From the NCBI GenBank assembly GCA_017308595.1, contig JAFKER010000005.1, positions 568,950 to 632,949 of the forward strand: a stretch of 64,000 nucleotides of DNA, written 5' to 3'. The translations under genes and the position numbers were made by a program. This DNA comes from Afipia sp. Lineage in GTDB: Bacteria > Pseudomonadota > Alphaproteobacteria > Rhizobiales > Xanthobacteraceae. Below the pieces are notes generated by a model. The model was given only the letters and a program-made list of their open reading frames with translations, searched no databases and had not been told where the DNA came from. Shown here one piece after another: positions 25,942 to 34,743 of this stretch. How positions within the stretch are numbered: position 1 is the first letter of the stretch; each line of letters opens with the position of its first letter.

Positions 25942-26752
25942 CGCCCGCTGCATCGCAGGCTTTTGCCGCGGCGAGAATGCGTTGTGCGCGTAGGCGCACC
26001 GGAGCATCGACCATCATCCCATCGACCGACACAGCGCCATCACCGGAGTTTGCGATCCGGGTGGCCCACTCGATGTCTTTTTGCGAGGGTCGGAAACCGG
26101 CAAGTGTCGGCGCGATCTGTTTGGGATGAATGCAAAGCTTGCCGCCGAAGCCCATCGCTGCCGCATAGCGTGCGTCGTCCTGCACCAGTGCCGGATCGTC
26201 GAATGATGGCGTGACGCCTTCGAGCGGTGCCGGCAGTTGCGAAAGCCGCGATGCCAGCACGATTTCGGATCGCGCCATCAGCAGCGCATCGCGGTCCATG
26301 CTGCAGTCAAGGTCGGCGCTGAAATCGATATAGCCGAATGCAAGCCGGTCGGAATGCGCGGCGACTTCGCGTACACCGGCGACGCCATGTGCGGATTCGA
26401 TCAATGAAATGACGGGTAGATTGCCGAGTACCGCTCGCACGCTCTCAAGATGTCCGGCGGTTTCCGCCTTGGGCAACATGATCCCCGCAATGTCGAGAGT
26501 CTTCATCGCCACCACATCGGCCTCGTGCCAGCGCGTGCCGAAGGCGTTGACCCGGACAATGGAGTTGGGCGGAAGGGATGCGGTCCTGAGAGTTTCGCGC
26601 GCAGCCTCTTTTTCATTCACCGCCACGGCGTCTTCGAGATCGATAATGATTCCGTCCGCGCCGGACGAAGCCGCCTTGAAATACCGGTCAGGCCGCGTGG
26701 CCGGAACGAACAGAGGCGCAAGAAAGCTGATGCGCTTGCGGCCATTGGTCAT
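25931..26752 (-). CDS. HpcH/HpaI-type aldolase, citrate lyase beta-like (CitE-like)
   Basis: A 273-residue TIM-barrel protein of the HpcH/HpaI family. Substrate and Mg-binding features: FVPATRPDRYFKAASSGADGIIIDLEDAV near the N-terminus, IMLPKAETAG, SLIESAHGV and FGYIDFSADL. The C-terminal LCIHPKQIAPTLAGF is typical of stand-alone CitE-like proteins that act as malyl-, citramalyl- or beta-methylmalyl-CoA lyases or thioesterases. There is no citDF neighbour, so it is not part of a citrate lyase complex. The exact substrate cannot be decided. Confidence 0.82.
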   Translation of the reverse strand: MTNGRKRISFLAPLFVPATRPDRYFKAASSGADGIIIDLEDAVAVNEKEAARETLRTASLPPNSIVRVNAFGTRWHEADVVAMKTLDIAGIMLPKAETAGHLESVRAVLGNLPVISLIESAHGVAGVREVAAHSDRLAFGYIDFSADLDCSMDRDALLMARSEIVLASRLSQLPAPLEGVTPSFDDPALVQDDARYAAAMGFGGKLCIHPKQIAPTLAGFRPSQKDIEWATRIANSGDGAVSVDGMMVDAPVRLRAQRILAAAKACDAAGATS

Positions 26753-26812
26753 GAGAAGCTCCGGCTGGTGATGCGTGGCGGCGCCAGCACATACGAGAAG
26801 TGAAGTCTCGTT

Positions 26813-28252
26813 TTAAGCTTGGACCGGGCGTGGTGGCAACTGCGATACATGCAGATCCATAGCCGTGAGAGTTTCGGCGATATTGCGGGCATGACGTGCC
26901 AAATCCGGCGCGCCCATCAACTCGCCAAAGGTCCCGCGTGCCAGCGGACCGGCGACAAACAATGTGCCGGCGACACGTCCATCCCGGCCGATGGCGCGGC
27001 TTTGAATATCGACCTCGATGCCGAGACCCAGCGGATCGGGCCGGGCGAGTCCGTCGGCGCTCATCTGGCCAAGGAGGGGATTGTCTCTGAACACCGATCC
27101 ATGCGCGGGACCGGTGGCGAGGACGATCGCATCGAACGGCGCGGGCTCCCACGTCCTGCTGTGCCTCGCACGCAAATCGACAGACAGTGCTGTGTTCTCC
27201 CGCGCGCCAGCACGAACCGAGGCGGCCCGAATTTTCAGCGTGCCTTCACCGATCCGTCGCGTGATCACGGCATCAACCTGCGGCGCGATTCTAAATCGAT
27301 AAGTATCCCAGAACGGGCGCAGATGGCGAATGAGTCTGGCGCGCTCGTTCAGCGGCAGCGCTCGCCAGATGTCGAGTCCTTGCAGCCGCATTTGATCCAG
27401 CACCGGATGCCACGATTTCCCGTCGCGCGCGGCGTCGGCGATGACGCGGCGGACATGGTGCAGCAGCGCTAGGGTGGTGCGGGAAGGGTTGCTCGCGAAA
27501 TCGCCAAGAGTTTCGCTGAACTGCGTAGCGTGAGTTTGCGCGCGCAGGCCGCGCCGCGAGACTGCTGTGATTTGCCCACGATGGCCTTGGTGGTCGAGCG
27601 AAGCGACAATATCAGCCATGGTGAGGCCGGTTCCGACAATGAGGACGCGATCGTCGGGGCTGATGCTGCGCAGGACGTCAGGTTGCCATGGATTGGCGAT
27701 GAATCGGGGGTCGTTCTGCAGCGGTGCGAGCGATGACGGCACGTCCGGCGGCGTATGACACACCGCCAGCACAACGGCATCGGCGAGAACATCCTCGCCG
27801 TCATCGCAGAGAACACGGTGCCCGCTCTGATGCGGCAGCACTGCACACGCTTTCGTCTTTCTGTGTTTGACCGCATCGCCAAGTTGCCGGACATAGGCGT
27901 TGACGTAATCGCCGAAGGCGGCGCGCGTCGGAAACAGGTGAATGTCGGCAATCACCGATGCCGGGTCGCGCTCGGGATATCCCGATGCAATTAGCCATTG
28001 CTCGAAATGGCCTTCCTCGTCGAAATCGAGATTCATCTTCAACGCAGGGACGTTGACCCGGTGGGCCGGATCTCTGCTGTCATAGGCGATGCCGCGTCCG
28101 ACTTCCTCACGAGGTTCGATGACTACGATTTCGTGCCGATAAGGCGCTGTGCGATGAAGATGCCATGCCAGCACGGCGCCGGAGAATCCGCCGCCGACAA
28201 TGACAATCCGAGGGCGCGGGCTGCTGCCGGATAAAGGGTGGCTATCTCTCAT
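26813..28252 (-). CDS. FAD/NAD(P)-binding protein of unknown substrate
   Basis: A 479-residue flavoprotein-like protein with an N-terminal Rossmann motif GGGFSG at 20-25, then EPREEVGRGIAY and a second nucleotide-binding region VLIVGTGLTMADIVASL. This is the architecture of the FAD-NAD(P)-binding family related to lysine/ornithine N-hydroxylases, but it lacks a recognised catalytic signature that would name the reaction. C-terminal VAGPLARGTFGELMGAPDL is typical of the family. It is transcribed away from hemC with a 202-bp gap; no operon partner is clear (60 bp to the CitE-like start on the same strand could allow cotranscription). Confidence 0.75.
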   Translation of the reverse strand: MRDSHPLSGSSPRPRIVIVGGGFSGAVLAWHLHRTAPYRHEIVVIEPREEVGRGIAYDSRDPAHRVNVPALKMNLDFDEEGHFEQWLIASGYPERDPASVIADIHLFPTRAAFGDYVNAYVRQLGDAVKHRKTKACAVLPHQSGHRVLCDDGEDVLADAVVLAVCHTPPDVPSSLAPLQNDPRFIANPWQPDVLRSISPDDRVLIVGTGLTMADIVASLDHQGHRGQITAVSRRGLRAQTHATQFSETLGDFASNPSRTTLALLHHVRRVIADAARDGKSWHPVLDQMRLQGLDIWRALPLNERARLIRHLRPFWDTYRFRIAPQVDAVITRRIGEGTLKIRAASVRAGARENTALSVDLRARHSRTWEPAPFDAIVLATGPAHGSVFRDNPLLGQMSADGLARPDPLGLGIEVDIQSRAIGRDGRVAGTLFVAGPLARGTFGELMGAPDLARHARNIAETLTAMDLHVSQLPPRPVQA

Positions 28253-28454
28253 TCCTGCATCAAAGCCGGATGATGTCTCCGCCGTCCAGCCTCAAAAACA
28301 TTGCCGGTCGTCATTTTTGGTCCCAATGGGTTTGCATTCAAGGGATCGCTCGCCGTATGGTGCGCCACCCTTGGATTTGACCATGAACCGCCCGGAAATT
28401 GTCTCCACTTTTCCGGACGATGTTTGAATAAAACGACCGCAAGACGGAGCAGAC

Positions 28455-29438
28455 GTGGCCGCAATTTCCCTGCGTATCGGAACGCGCAAAAGCAAGATGG
28501 CGCTGGCGCAAACCGAGGAAATCGCACGCCGGTTAGAAGCCGCAGCGTCCGATCTGAAGGTCGAGATCGTCAAGTTCGAAACCCGTGGCGATGCCGATCA
28601 GACCGGATTGCTGCTGCCGCATGGGGGTAAGGGCGGCGCATTCGTTGCGGAAATCCGTGAAGCGGTGATCGCCGGGAAACTCCACGCGGCGATGCATTCG
28701 CTGAAAGACATGCCTGGCAATGAGGACACGCCGGGCCTCGTGATCGGTGCAACGCTGTCGCGCGATCCGCCGACCGATGCGCTGGTGATGCGTGCGGGCG
28801 TGACATTCGAAGACCTGAAGCGGACCAGAGGCAAGGGCTTCAAGATCGGCACCAACGCGGTGCGGCGCGCGGCCTATGTGCGGCGGCTGTTCCCCGAGAT
28901 CGAGGTGATCCATTTTCGCGGCGCCGCCGATACGCGGGTGCGCAAGCTGGACAATGGCGAAATGCAGCGGCTTGCGGACGGTGGTGAGGTCGGTCCTGCC
29001 GATGCGCTGATCATGGCGCGGTCCGGCCTCGAGCGCGTCGGACTCGCGGGTCGCATCGCGCATGAATTTAAGGCACTGGAGATGCTGCCCGCGGCGGGGC
29101 AAGGCATCGTTGCGGTGGAATGCGCGGCAAACGACTGGCAGACGCGTCAATATCTTGCGTTGATCGACGACCCCGCCGCGCATCTGTGCGCCGACGCCGA
29201 ACGCGAGGTACTGTGGGTGCTCAACGGTCATTGCAATTCGCCGATTGCGGGATACTCGACCATCGATGGGCGGCAGATGACGCTGACCGCGTCGGTCCTC
29301 GATCTCGAAGGTGACCGCTTGCTGGAAGCTTCGCGCATTGGACCTGCCGACAAGCCGCGCGAGCTTGGTCGCGCGGTGGCGTTCGATCTGCTCGGCAAGG
29401 GTGCCGCGGCGATTATCGAGACGTCGCGGCCAGCTTAA
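28455..29438 (+). CDS. hemC: Divergent hydroxymethylbilane synthase (porphobilinogen deaminase)
   Basis: A 327-residue HemC-family protein; the canonical enzyme joins four porphobilinogens into hydroxymethylbilane. Seen: N-terminal [19 protein letters not shown], catalytic Asp85 in SLKDMP (equivalent to E. coli Asp84), Arg155 and Arg161, and the cofactor-binding cysteine Cys260 in NGHCNSPI. Odd: the GTSSLRR loop reads GTNAVRR (132-138) and RGNV reads RGAA (155-158), so serines and an asparagine that contact the cofactor are missing. It may be a second paralog or a lineage variant. GTG start with GACGGAGC upstream. Its stop overlaps that of convergent hemE. Confidence 0.8.
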   Translation: MAAISLRIGTRKSKMALAQTEEIARRLEAAASDLKVEIVKFETRGDADQTGLLLPHGGKGGAFVAEIREAVIAGKLHAAMHSLKDMPGNEDTPGLVIGATLSRDPPTDALVMRAGVTFEDLKRTRGKGFKIGTNAVRRAAYVRRLFPEIEVIHFRGAADTRVRKLDNGEMQRLADGGEVGPADALIMARSGLERVGLAGRIAHEFKALEMLPAAGQGIVAVECAANDWQTRQYLALIDDPAAHLCADAEREVLWVLNGHCNSPIAGYSTIDGRQMTLTASVLDLEGDRLLEASRIGPADKPRELGRAVAFDLLGKGAAAIIETSRPA

Positions 29439-30529
29439 CCCTTATACGCCCGCACGCGCTTGAGCATCTGTTCCACATGCGCGATGGGCGTTTCCGGCTG
29501 GATGCCGTGGCCGAGATTGAAAATGTATCGGCCGCTTGCGTAACTTGTCAGTGCAGCGTCGATGGCGCGGTCGAGCGCATCGCCGCCCGCGATCAGCGCC
29601 AGCGGATCGAGATTACCCTGCACGGCGACGCGGCTTTGCACCTGCTCGCGGATCAATGACGGCTCGGCCGTCCAGTCGATGCTGACGCCATCGACCTTTG
29701 TCTGCTCCACATAACGCGGCAGTTGCGCTCCAGCGCCGCGCGGAAAGCCGATGATTTTGGCATGCGGCGCTTTTGCGCGAACACCTTCGACAATGCGCCG
29801 CGTCGGCTCAACCGACCAGCGCTGGAATTCGCGCGGCGGTAACACGCCGGCCCAGGTGTCGAAGATCTGCAGTGCGTCAGCGCCCGCTTTGAGTTGCCTC
29901 AGCAGATATTGAATGGAGTTCTCGACCAGCACGTCGATGATCTTCGCGAAGGCATCGGGCGCACGATAGGCGAGCATCCGCGCAGGTGCCTGATCCGGTG
30001 TGCCTTGCCCGGCGACCATGTAGGTCGCGACCGTCCACGGCGCGCCGCAGAAACCGATCAGCGCGACCTTCGGATCGAGGGCGCTGCGCACGCGGCGAAG
30101 TGCTTCATAGACAGGTTCGAGTTTGGTGAAGTCCGCAGCAGTCGCCAGCGTATGGATCTTCTCCGGCGTATCGAGCGGATCGAGGCGAGGGCCTTCACCG
30201 GCTTCAAAACGCACCTCGCGGCCCAGCGCATGAGGAATGACGAGGATATCCGAGAAGATGATCGCAGCATCGAAACGGAAGCGGCGGATCGGCTGCAGCG
30301 TTACCTCAGCGGCCCATTCCGGGTTGAAGCAGAGGTCGAGAAAGCTGCCCGCCGTGGCGCGCAGTTCGCGATATTCCGGCAGATAACGCCCGGCCTGCCG
30401 CATCATCCAAACCGGCGGCACGCTCTGGCGGTTTCCGGATAGGACTTCAAGAAATGGCTTAACGGGCTGTGGCTGGCTCAAGCGGAAATTCCGTTGTGGG
30501 ACGATGGGTTTATGGCCGTCCTGATACAC
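29435..30529 (-). CDS. hemE: Uroporphyrinogen decarboxylase
   Basis: A 364-residue cytoplasmic enzyme that removes four carboxyl groups from uroporphyrinogen III to give coproporphyrinogen III. Canonical features: [11 protein letters not shown] at 44-54, the catalytic Asp94 in [25 protein letters not shown], and NLGHGI near the C-terminus. The N-terminus is uncertain: GTG 30529 gives about 20 residues more than usual and lacks a good ribosome-binding site; a TTG 16 codons later is an alternative. It converges with hemC, the stops sharing TTAA. A palindrome at 30585-30599 lies upstream. Confidence 0.9.
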   Translation of the reverse strand: MYQDGHKPIVPQRNFRLSQPQPVKPFLEVLSGNRQSVPPVWMMRQAGRYLPEYRELRATAGSFLDLCFNPEWAAEVTLQPIRRFRFDAAIIFSDILVIPHALGREVRFEAGEGPRLDPLDTPEKIHTLATAADFTKLEPVYEALRRVRSALDPKVALIGFCGAPWTVATYMVAGQGTPDQAPARMLAYRAPDAFAKIIDVLVENSIQYLLRQLKAGADALQIFDTWAGVLPPREFQRWSVEPTRRIVEGVRAKAPHAKIIGFPRGAGAQLPRYVEQTKVDGVSIDWTAEPSLIREQVQSRVAVQGNLDPLALIAGGDALDRAIDAALTSYASGRYIFNLGHGIQPETPIAHVEQMLKRVRAYKG

Positions 30530-30584
30530 TTTGCGTCGGCCTTTGACTACCGGTTGACGGTTTGATTCATCCTGATACGTTCTT

Positions 30585-30599
30585 TTTTAGAACCTAAAA
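30585..30599. promoter_or_regulatory. Palindrome in the hemE / quinone-reductase divergent gap
   Basis: TTTTAG-AAC-CTAAAA is a perfect inverted repeat with 6-bp arms; it also overlaps GTTCT-N5-AGAAC just to the left (30579-30593). It resembles the TTTAGAA half of the iron-control element bound by Irr in rhizobia, but is shorter than the usual site. hemE starts at 30529 on the minus strand and the next gene at 30728 on the plus strand. Confidence 0.4.
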
Positions 30600-30727
30600 C
30601 ATGGCTGCTCTGACGGGCCAAAGCATTGTCGCCTCGCGCGAACCTGCGCTAACGATGAGGCCAACAATCCGCCACGGACGGACGCAGACAAGATTTCGGA
30701 TTCGGATATCCAGGAGAGAGGGAACAC

Positions 30728-31741
30728 ATGAAAACGGCGATTACGGAACTGTTCGGCATCCAGCACCCGATCATTCAGGGCGGTATGCACTATGTCGGCT
30801 TCGCGGAGCTTGCGTCGGCTGTGTCGAACGCGGGCGGTCTCGGCATCATCACCGGCCTGACGCAGAAGACTCCAGAGTTGCTGGCGAAAGAAATTGCCAA
30901 GTGCAAGGACATGACCGACAAGCCTTTCGGCGTGAACCTGACGTTCTTGCCGACATTCGCCGCGCCGCCGTATCCGGAATATATCCAGGTCATCAAGGAA
31001 GCGGGCATCAAGGCAGTCGAAACCGCGGGCCGCAGCCCCGAGCAGTACATGCCGGCGCTGAAAGCCGCAGGCATCAAGGTCATTCACAAGTGCACGTCTG
31101 TCCGTCACTCGCTCAAGGCTGAAGCCATTGGCTGCGACGCAGTCAGCGTCGACGGTTTCGAGTGCGGCGGTCATCCCGGCGAAGACGATATGCCGAACAT
31201 GATCCTGTTGCCGCGCGCGGAAGAAGAGCTGACGATTCCGTTCGTTGCGTCGGGCGGCATGGCCGATGCCCGCAGCCTCGTGGCGGCCCTCGCCATGGGC
31301 GCACAGGGCATGAACATGGGGACACGCTTCATTGCCACCAAGGAGGCGCCGGTTCATCCGAATGTAAAGCAGGCGCTGCTCAAGGCCACCGAACTCGATA
31401 CGCGACTCGTCATGCGCGCATTGCGTAACACCGAGCGCGTTCTCACCAACAAGAATGTCGAGAAGCTGATCGAGATCGAGAAGGAAAAGGGCAAGAGCCT
31501 CAAGATCGAGGACATCATGGATCAAGTCGCCGGTGTCTACCCGAAGGTAATGCAGGACGGGGAGATGGATGCGGGCGCCTGGAGCTGCGGCATGATGGTC
31601 GGCCTCATCAACGATATTCCGACCTGCAAGGAACTGATCGACCGGATCATGGCGGATGCCGAGTTCATCATTCGCAAGCGCTTGACTGGCTTCCTTGACG
31701 GCACGTTCACTGCCGCCACGCCGCGCAAGAAGGTGGCGTGA
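30728..31741 (+). CDS. FMN-dependent NADH:quinone reductase (PA1024-like), nitronate monooxygenase family
   Basis: A 337-residue FMN TIM-barrel protein usually annotated as nitronate monooxygenase. The motifs resemble the Pseudomonas PA1024 class of NADH:quinone reductases: IIQGGM at 15-20, FGVNLTFLP, VETAGRSPE, HKCTSVRH at 120-127, DGFECGGHPGEDD at 142-154, ASGGMAD and NMGTR. The PA1024 group reduces quinones with NADH without pumping protons and does not oxidise nitronates, so a quinone reductase is the better call. A GAGAGAGGG ribosome-binding site precedes the ATG. It stands alone and ends just before a repeat pair. Confidence 0.8.
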   Translation: MKTAITELFGIQHPIIQGGMHYVGFAELASAVSNAGGLGIITGLTQKTPELLAKEIAKCKDMTDKPFGVNLTFLPTFAAPPYPEYIQVIKEAGIKAVETAGRSPEQYMPALKAAGIKVIHKCTSVRHSLKAEAIGCDAVSVDGFECGGHPGEDDMPNMILLPRAEEELTIPFVASGGMADARSLVAALAMGAQGMNMGTRFIATKEAPVHPNVKQALLKATELDTRLVMRALRNTERVLTNKNVEKLIEIEKEKGKSLKIEDIMDQVAGVYPKVMQDGEMDAGAWSCGMMVGLINDIPTCKELIDRIMADAEFIIRKRLTGFLDGTFTAATPRKKVA

Positions 31742-31747
31742 GGCTAT

Positions 31748-31869
31748 GTCGTCCCGGCGAAAGCCGGGATCCATACTCCCCGTTCAGTGCGTTTTAGCGA
31801 ATAAGCCCAAACCATCGCCTGTCATTTGCACGGGCGGTGGTTGTGGGTCCCGGCCTTGGGCGGGACGAC
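31748..31869. repeat. Inverted REP pair (BIME-like), copy 2
   Basis: Left unit 31748-31780 (GTCGTCCCGGCGAAAGCCGG, then GATCCATACTCCC); right unit 31844-31869 is the reverse-complement type (GGGTCCCGGCCTTGGGCGGG then ACGAC). They flank about 63 bp of unrelated sequence. The element fills the gap between the convergent quinone reductase and selO genes. Confidence 0.85.
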
Positions 31870-31873
31870 GCTA

Positions 31874-33298
31874 TTAATCCGCGTTGAGCCCATACGCCTC
31901 GCGCATCTGGTCGATGGCTTCAAGTTTGGCGTGAAAGACCGACCAGTCGTCGCTGTCCGCGATCGGCTTCCAGATCGCTTCGACTTCATCGATCAGCATC
32001 GAACATGCTTTGCTGCGAGCAAAGAAGGGATGGGCAAGATTAACGCCATCACGCGGCGTGAAGTCCCGCAGTGCGTCCCGAACGGCTGCGAACGGCTCCA
32101 TTGCATAGAAATCTTTCGATGAACTGCGCGCGGCGCGTTCGCTGCTGGCCAATCCTCCGAACCAGTCGAAGAAGGTCTGCTCGAACGGCGCCTTGGTTTC
32201 CGCCAGAAATATCCAAAGCGCGCGAACCAGTTCGTTGTCGAGCACCGGTCCGCGCGACTGCACGCCTAGCCGCTTTACCATCGCATCGGTGAATTCACGC
32301 CGGATTACCGGTTCGAACACGCCCAGCGCTTTCTCAAGGCTCGGTTGATCGGCGATGCCGAGCAGGCATTCTGCCAGCCGCGTCACGTTCCAGAACAGCG
32401 CATCGGGCTGGCGGCCGTAAGCATAGAGACCGCTTTCGTCGAAATAGGCCGCGGTAAAGCCCGGTTCCAGTACCGGAAGAAATCGCCACGGGCCATAGTC
32501 GAAACTCTCGCCGGTGACGTTGATATTATCGGTGTTGAGCACGCCGTGAACGAACCCGGCGGCCATCCATTGGCCGCCAACCCGCGCGACTCGGCGGCAA
32601 ACCTCTTCAAGAAATGCGACGGCGCGCGCGGAAGGTTCGTTGCGCCAGACATCCGGCATGTAGGTCTTGATGGTGTAGTCGAGCAGCTTGAGGATGTTGT
32701 CCGTGTTGCGGTGGAAGGCTTGCCGCTGGAATGAGCCGATGCGAATATGGGAATGGCTAAGCCGCACCATGACGGAAGATCGCGTCGGTGAGGGCTCGTC
32801 GCCACGAACCAGTTGTTCTCCGGTCTCAACCAGGCTGAAGGTCTTCGACGTGTCGACGCCGAGAGCTTCCAGCATCGAGGTGGCGAGCACTTCGCGCACG
32901 CCGCCCTTCAGAGTCAGGCGTCCGTCGGCGGTCCGTGACCATGGTGTCTTGCCGCTGCCTTTGGTGGCGAGATCGAGCAGGCGGCCTTTGTCGTCGTACA
33001 GTTGTGCGAACAGGAAGCCGCGCCCGTCGCCGAGTTCGTGGTTGTAAACGCGAAACTGATGGCCGTGATAGCGCAGTGCCAGCGGTTCTGCGAAGTTATC
33101 GGCCAATGGCTGAAAGCGGCCGAAATGCGCGATCCATTCCTCATCGCTCAGCGTATCCAGCCCGACGGACTTCGCCGCTCGCTGGTTGCGATAGCGCAGG
33201 ATGTGGTCGGGAAATATCGCCGCGGCGACCACGTCGTAGAATTCGGGGCCGAGTGCGGCGTGGCTGGTCGAGGCGCGGTATAGAGGTGAGACAGGCAT
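31874..33298 (-). CDS. selO: Protein adenylyltransferase SelO (YdiU family)
   Basis: A 474-residue pseudokinase-fold enzyme that transfers AMP, not phosphate, to Ser/Thr/Tyr of target proteins, linked to redox homeostasis. Full length compared with E. coli SelO (478). Signatures seen: RYHGHQFRVYNHELGDGRG, the nucleotide-binding KGSGKTPWSRTADGR and LTLKGGVREVLATSMLEALG, and the active-site FVHGVLNTDNINVTG with the catalytic Asp followed by DYGPW. No selenocysteine or CxxC tail is seen at the C-terminus. It is divergent from a small membrane protein gene and not in an operon. Confidence 0.92.
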   Translation of the reverse strand: MPVSPLYRASTSHAALGPEFYDVVAAAIFPDHILRYRNQRAAKSVGLDTLSDEEWIAHFGRFQPLADNFAEPLALRYHGHQFRVYNHELGDGRGFLFAQLYDDKGRLLDLATKGSGKTPWSRTADGRLTLKGGVREVLATSMLEALGVDTSKTFSLVETGEQLVRGDEPSPTRSSVMVRLSHSHIRIGSFQRQAFHRNTDNILKLLDYTIKTYMPDVWRNEPSARAVAFLEEVCRRVARVGGQWMAAGFVHGVLNTDNINVTGESFDYGPWRFLPVLEPGFTAAYFDESGLYAYGRQPDALFWNVTRLAECLLGIADQPSLEKALGVFEPVIRREFTDAMVKRLGVQSRGPVLDNELVRALWIFLAETKAPFEQTFFDWFGGLASSERAARSSSKDFYAMEPFAAVRDALRDFTPRDGVNLAHPFFARSKACSMLIDEVEAIWKPIADSDDWSVFHAKLEAIDQMREAYGLNAD

Positions 33299-33373
33299 TC
33301 AGGACTCGGATAATTTCAGCGGCAAGATCATCATAACCGGCGCTGCGGCATTCGGTTCGAGAAAGGTGAGGCA

Positions 33374-33703
33374 ATGACCGATTGGCAGAAAGACCAGGGC
33401 ATCAGCAAGGAACTGTCCCGTCACATTCTGCCGACGTCCGCAACCATGATCGGCATATGTACGACCTTCATCGGGCTTGTGAAAGTTGTCGAAACTCACA
33501 TGGGGCCGTCCCATGTCGACGAGTACGCTGCGTTGGCAGCCCTGCTGTTTCTCATCAGCGCAACGTGTTCCTATCTTTCCATCCGTTATACGGCCCTGAT
33601 TGGCCTGAGCGAGCGCTGTGAACGGTTTGCGGACGTGCTGTTTCTCACAGGCCTGTTCAGTATTACCATTATCGCGATGCTGTTTGCCTACGAGGCGATC
33701 TAG
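33374..33703 (+). CDS. Small integral membrane protein of unknown function
   Basis: A 109-residue protein with three hydrophobic helices, at about 22-40, 51-69 and 87-107. A soluble N-terminal stretch (MTDWQKDQGISKELSRH) precedes the first. GAAAGGTGAG lies before the ATG, a good ribosome-binding site. I do not recognise a family. Divergent from selO (75-bp gap). Its TAG stop overlaps the stop of a 28-residue minus-strand membrane protein through a shared CTAG. Confidence 0.75.
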   Translation: MTDWQKDQGISKELSRHILPTSATMIGICTTFIGLVKVVETHMGPSHVDEYAALAALLFLISATCSYLSIRYTALIGLSERCERFADVLFLTGLFSITIIAMLFAYEAI

Positions 33704-33786
33704 AACGGCAGGTGGCCGGTCTTGTAATAGGTCATGGCCAGAAATCCGATCACCAATCCAACGATGATGCCGAGCACGATTCTCAT
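33700..33786 (-). CDS. 28-residue single-helix membrane protein
   Basis: A complete small gene: ATG at 33786, TAG at 33702-33700. The product begins MRIVLGIIVGLVIGFLAM, one glycine-rich transmembrane helix, and ends TYYKTGHLPF, a short tail with two basic-side residues. A consensus GGAGG sits 5 nt upstream of the ATG. It lies 56 bp downstream of the RraA-like gene on the same strand and could be cotranscribed with it. No family recognised; the size and topology resemble known regulatory micro-proteins of transporters or membrane enzymes. Confidence 0.6.
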   Translation of the reverse strand: MRIVLGIIVGLVIGFLAMTYYKTGHLPF

Positions 33787-33805
33787 ACCAACCTCCAAAT
33801 TTAGT

Positions 33806-33830
33806 GATCTCCCCTAAATCGGGGGAGATC
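33806..33830. terminator. Hairpin between the RraA-like gene and the 28-residue protein
   Basis: Inverted repeat GATCTCCCC at 33806-33814 and GGGGAGATC at 33822-33830 with a 7-nt loop. On the minus strand it follows the RraA-like stop by 12 bp and is trailed by ACTAAATTT, a weak U-tract. It may partly terminate the upstream transcript or process the mRNA ahead of the small gene. Confidence 0.5.
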
Positions 33831-33842
33831 GCACGCTGCTGT

Positions 33843-34556
33843 TCAGTGAATTTCCGCAGCCTTCGCCAGCGCCTCTTTCAGCTTCGCGACAGTGAACCCT
33901 GGATCGCGTGCGATACCGAGGATCGGCTCCTCACGGCGTTCGCAGAGTCTCGCAGCATCGGGAAGTTTCTCCGCGATATTGGCCGGAATCACGACCGCGC
34001 CGTGGCGGTCCGCGTGGATCAGATCGTCCGAACTGACCGTCATGCCAGCGACGCAAACCGTTTCGCCAAATCCGGCGAGATGCACGAAGGCGTGGGACGG
34101 GCCGATGCTCCCGGCCAGAGCCTGAAAGCCCGGCGCCCAGGCCGGAATGTCGCGGATCGATCCGTCGGTCACCACGCCGAGGCAGCCGAGCGCCTTGTGA
34201 ACCGAGCTGTTGACCTCGCCCCAGAATGCTCCGAAACCGATGTTGATGCCGTCGAGATCCTGAATGACGCTGATGCGCGGGCCATGACCTGTTCCGCAGT
34301 ACTCGTAGTAGGCCACACGTTGGGCGCGCTGGTCTGCCGGTGACAAGGTCGAGGCTGAGGTCGCGCGGATTGTTGCGGTGCGGGCATAGCCGACCATCGG
34401 CGGCAGGTCCGGAAACGGGCAGACAAGCGGTTTTGTGGTGTAGCCGATTAGACGGCGTTCCGGGGCGACCACTTCCAGCGCGTTGCAGATGGTCGGCGTA
34501 TCCCAGCGTGCCAGTGTCTCGAGCAGCGATGCGGGGTGGGGCGCGGACTGAGTCAC
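33843..34556 (-). CDS. RraA-like aldolase/decarboxylase
   Basis: A 237-residue protein of the RraA / 4-hydroxy-4-methyl-2-oxoglutarate aldolase family, sometimes wrongly annotated as menaquinone methyltransferase. Seen: DTPTICNALE near the N-terminus, then GEVNSSVHKALGCLGVVTDG and SIRD, which hold the substrate Arg and metal-binding Asp of the HMG/CHA aldolase group. RNase E inhibition is not implied, as that is specific to gammaproteobacterial RraA. It may cleave or decarboxylate a 4-hydroxy-2-oxo acid. It is divergent from a 2-hydroxyacid dehydrogenase (187-bp gap), which could act on the same carbon skeleton. Confidence 0.8.
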   Translation of the reverse strand: MTQSAPHPASLLETLARWDTPTICNALEVVAPERRLIGYTTKPLVCPFPDLPPMVGYARTATIRATSASTLSPADQRAQRVAYYEYCGTGHGPRISVIQDLDGINIGFGAFWGEVNSSVHKALGCLGVVTDGSIRDIPAWAPGFQALAGSIGPSHAFVHLAGFGETVCVAGMTVSSDDLIHADRHGAVVIPANIAEKLPDAARLCERREEPILGIARDPGFTVAKLKEALAKAAEIH

Positions 34557-34743
34557 GGGTTGAACTCCTGTTGTTGGTTGTTTGCAGCCGAATGGCGGGT
34601 GCGGGGAGTGTGCCTTTACGGAGGGATGGCGGCAAGAGCGGGATCGGCTCCTTTCCTGGCTTGCGGGACGATGTCAAACGAGGCGATGATGGGACACTTG
34701 CGCCTCGCACCGATGTCAAAATCAACAAGTATCAGGGGATGAA

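Noticed and set aside
30587-31774. 395-codon minus-strand frame opposite the quinone reductase
   Set aside because: Lies opposite a gene with clear motifs and a ribosome-binding site; no recognisable protein features of its own.
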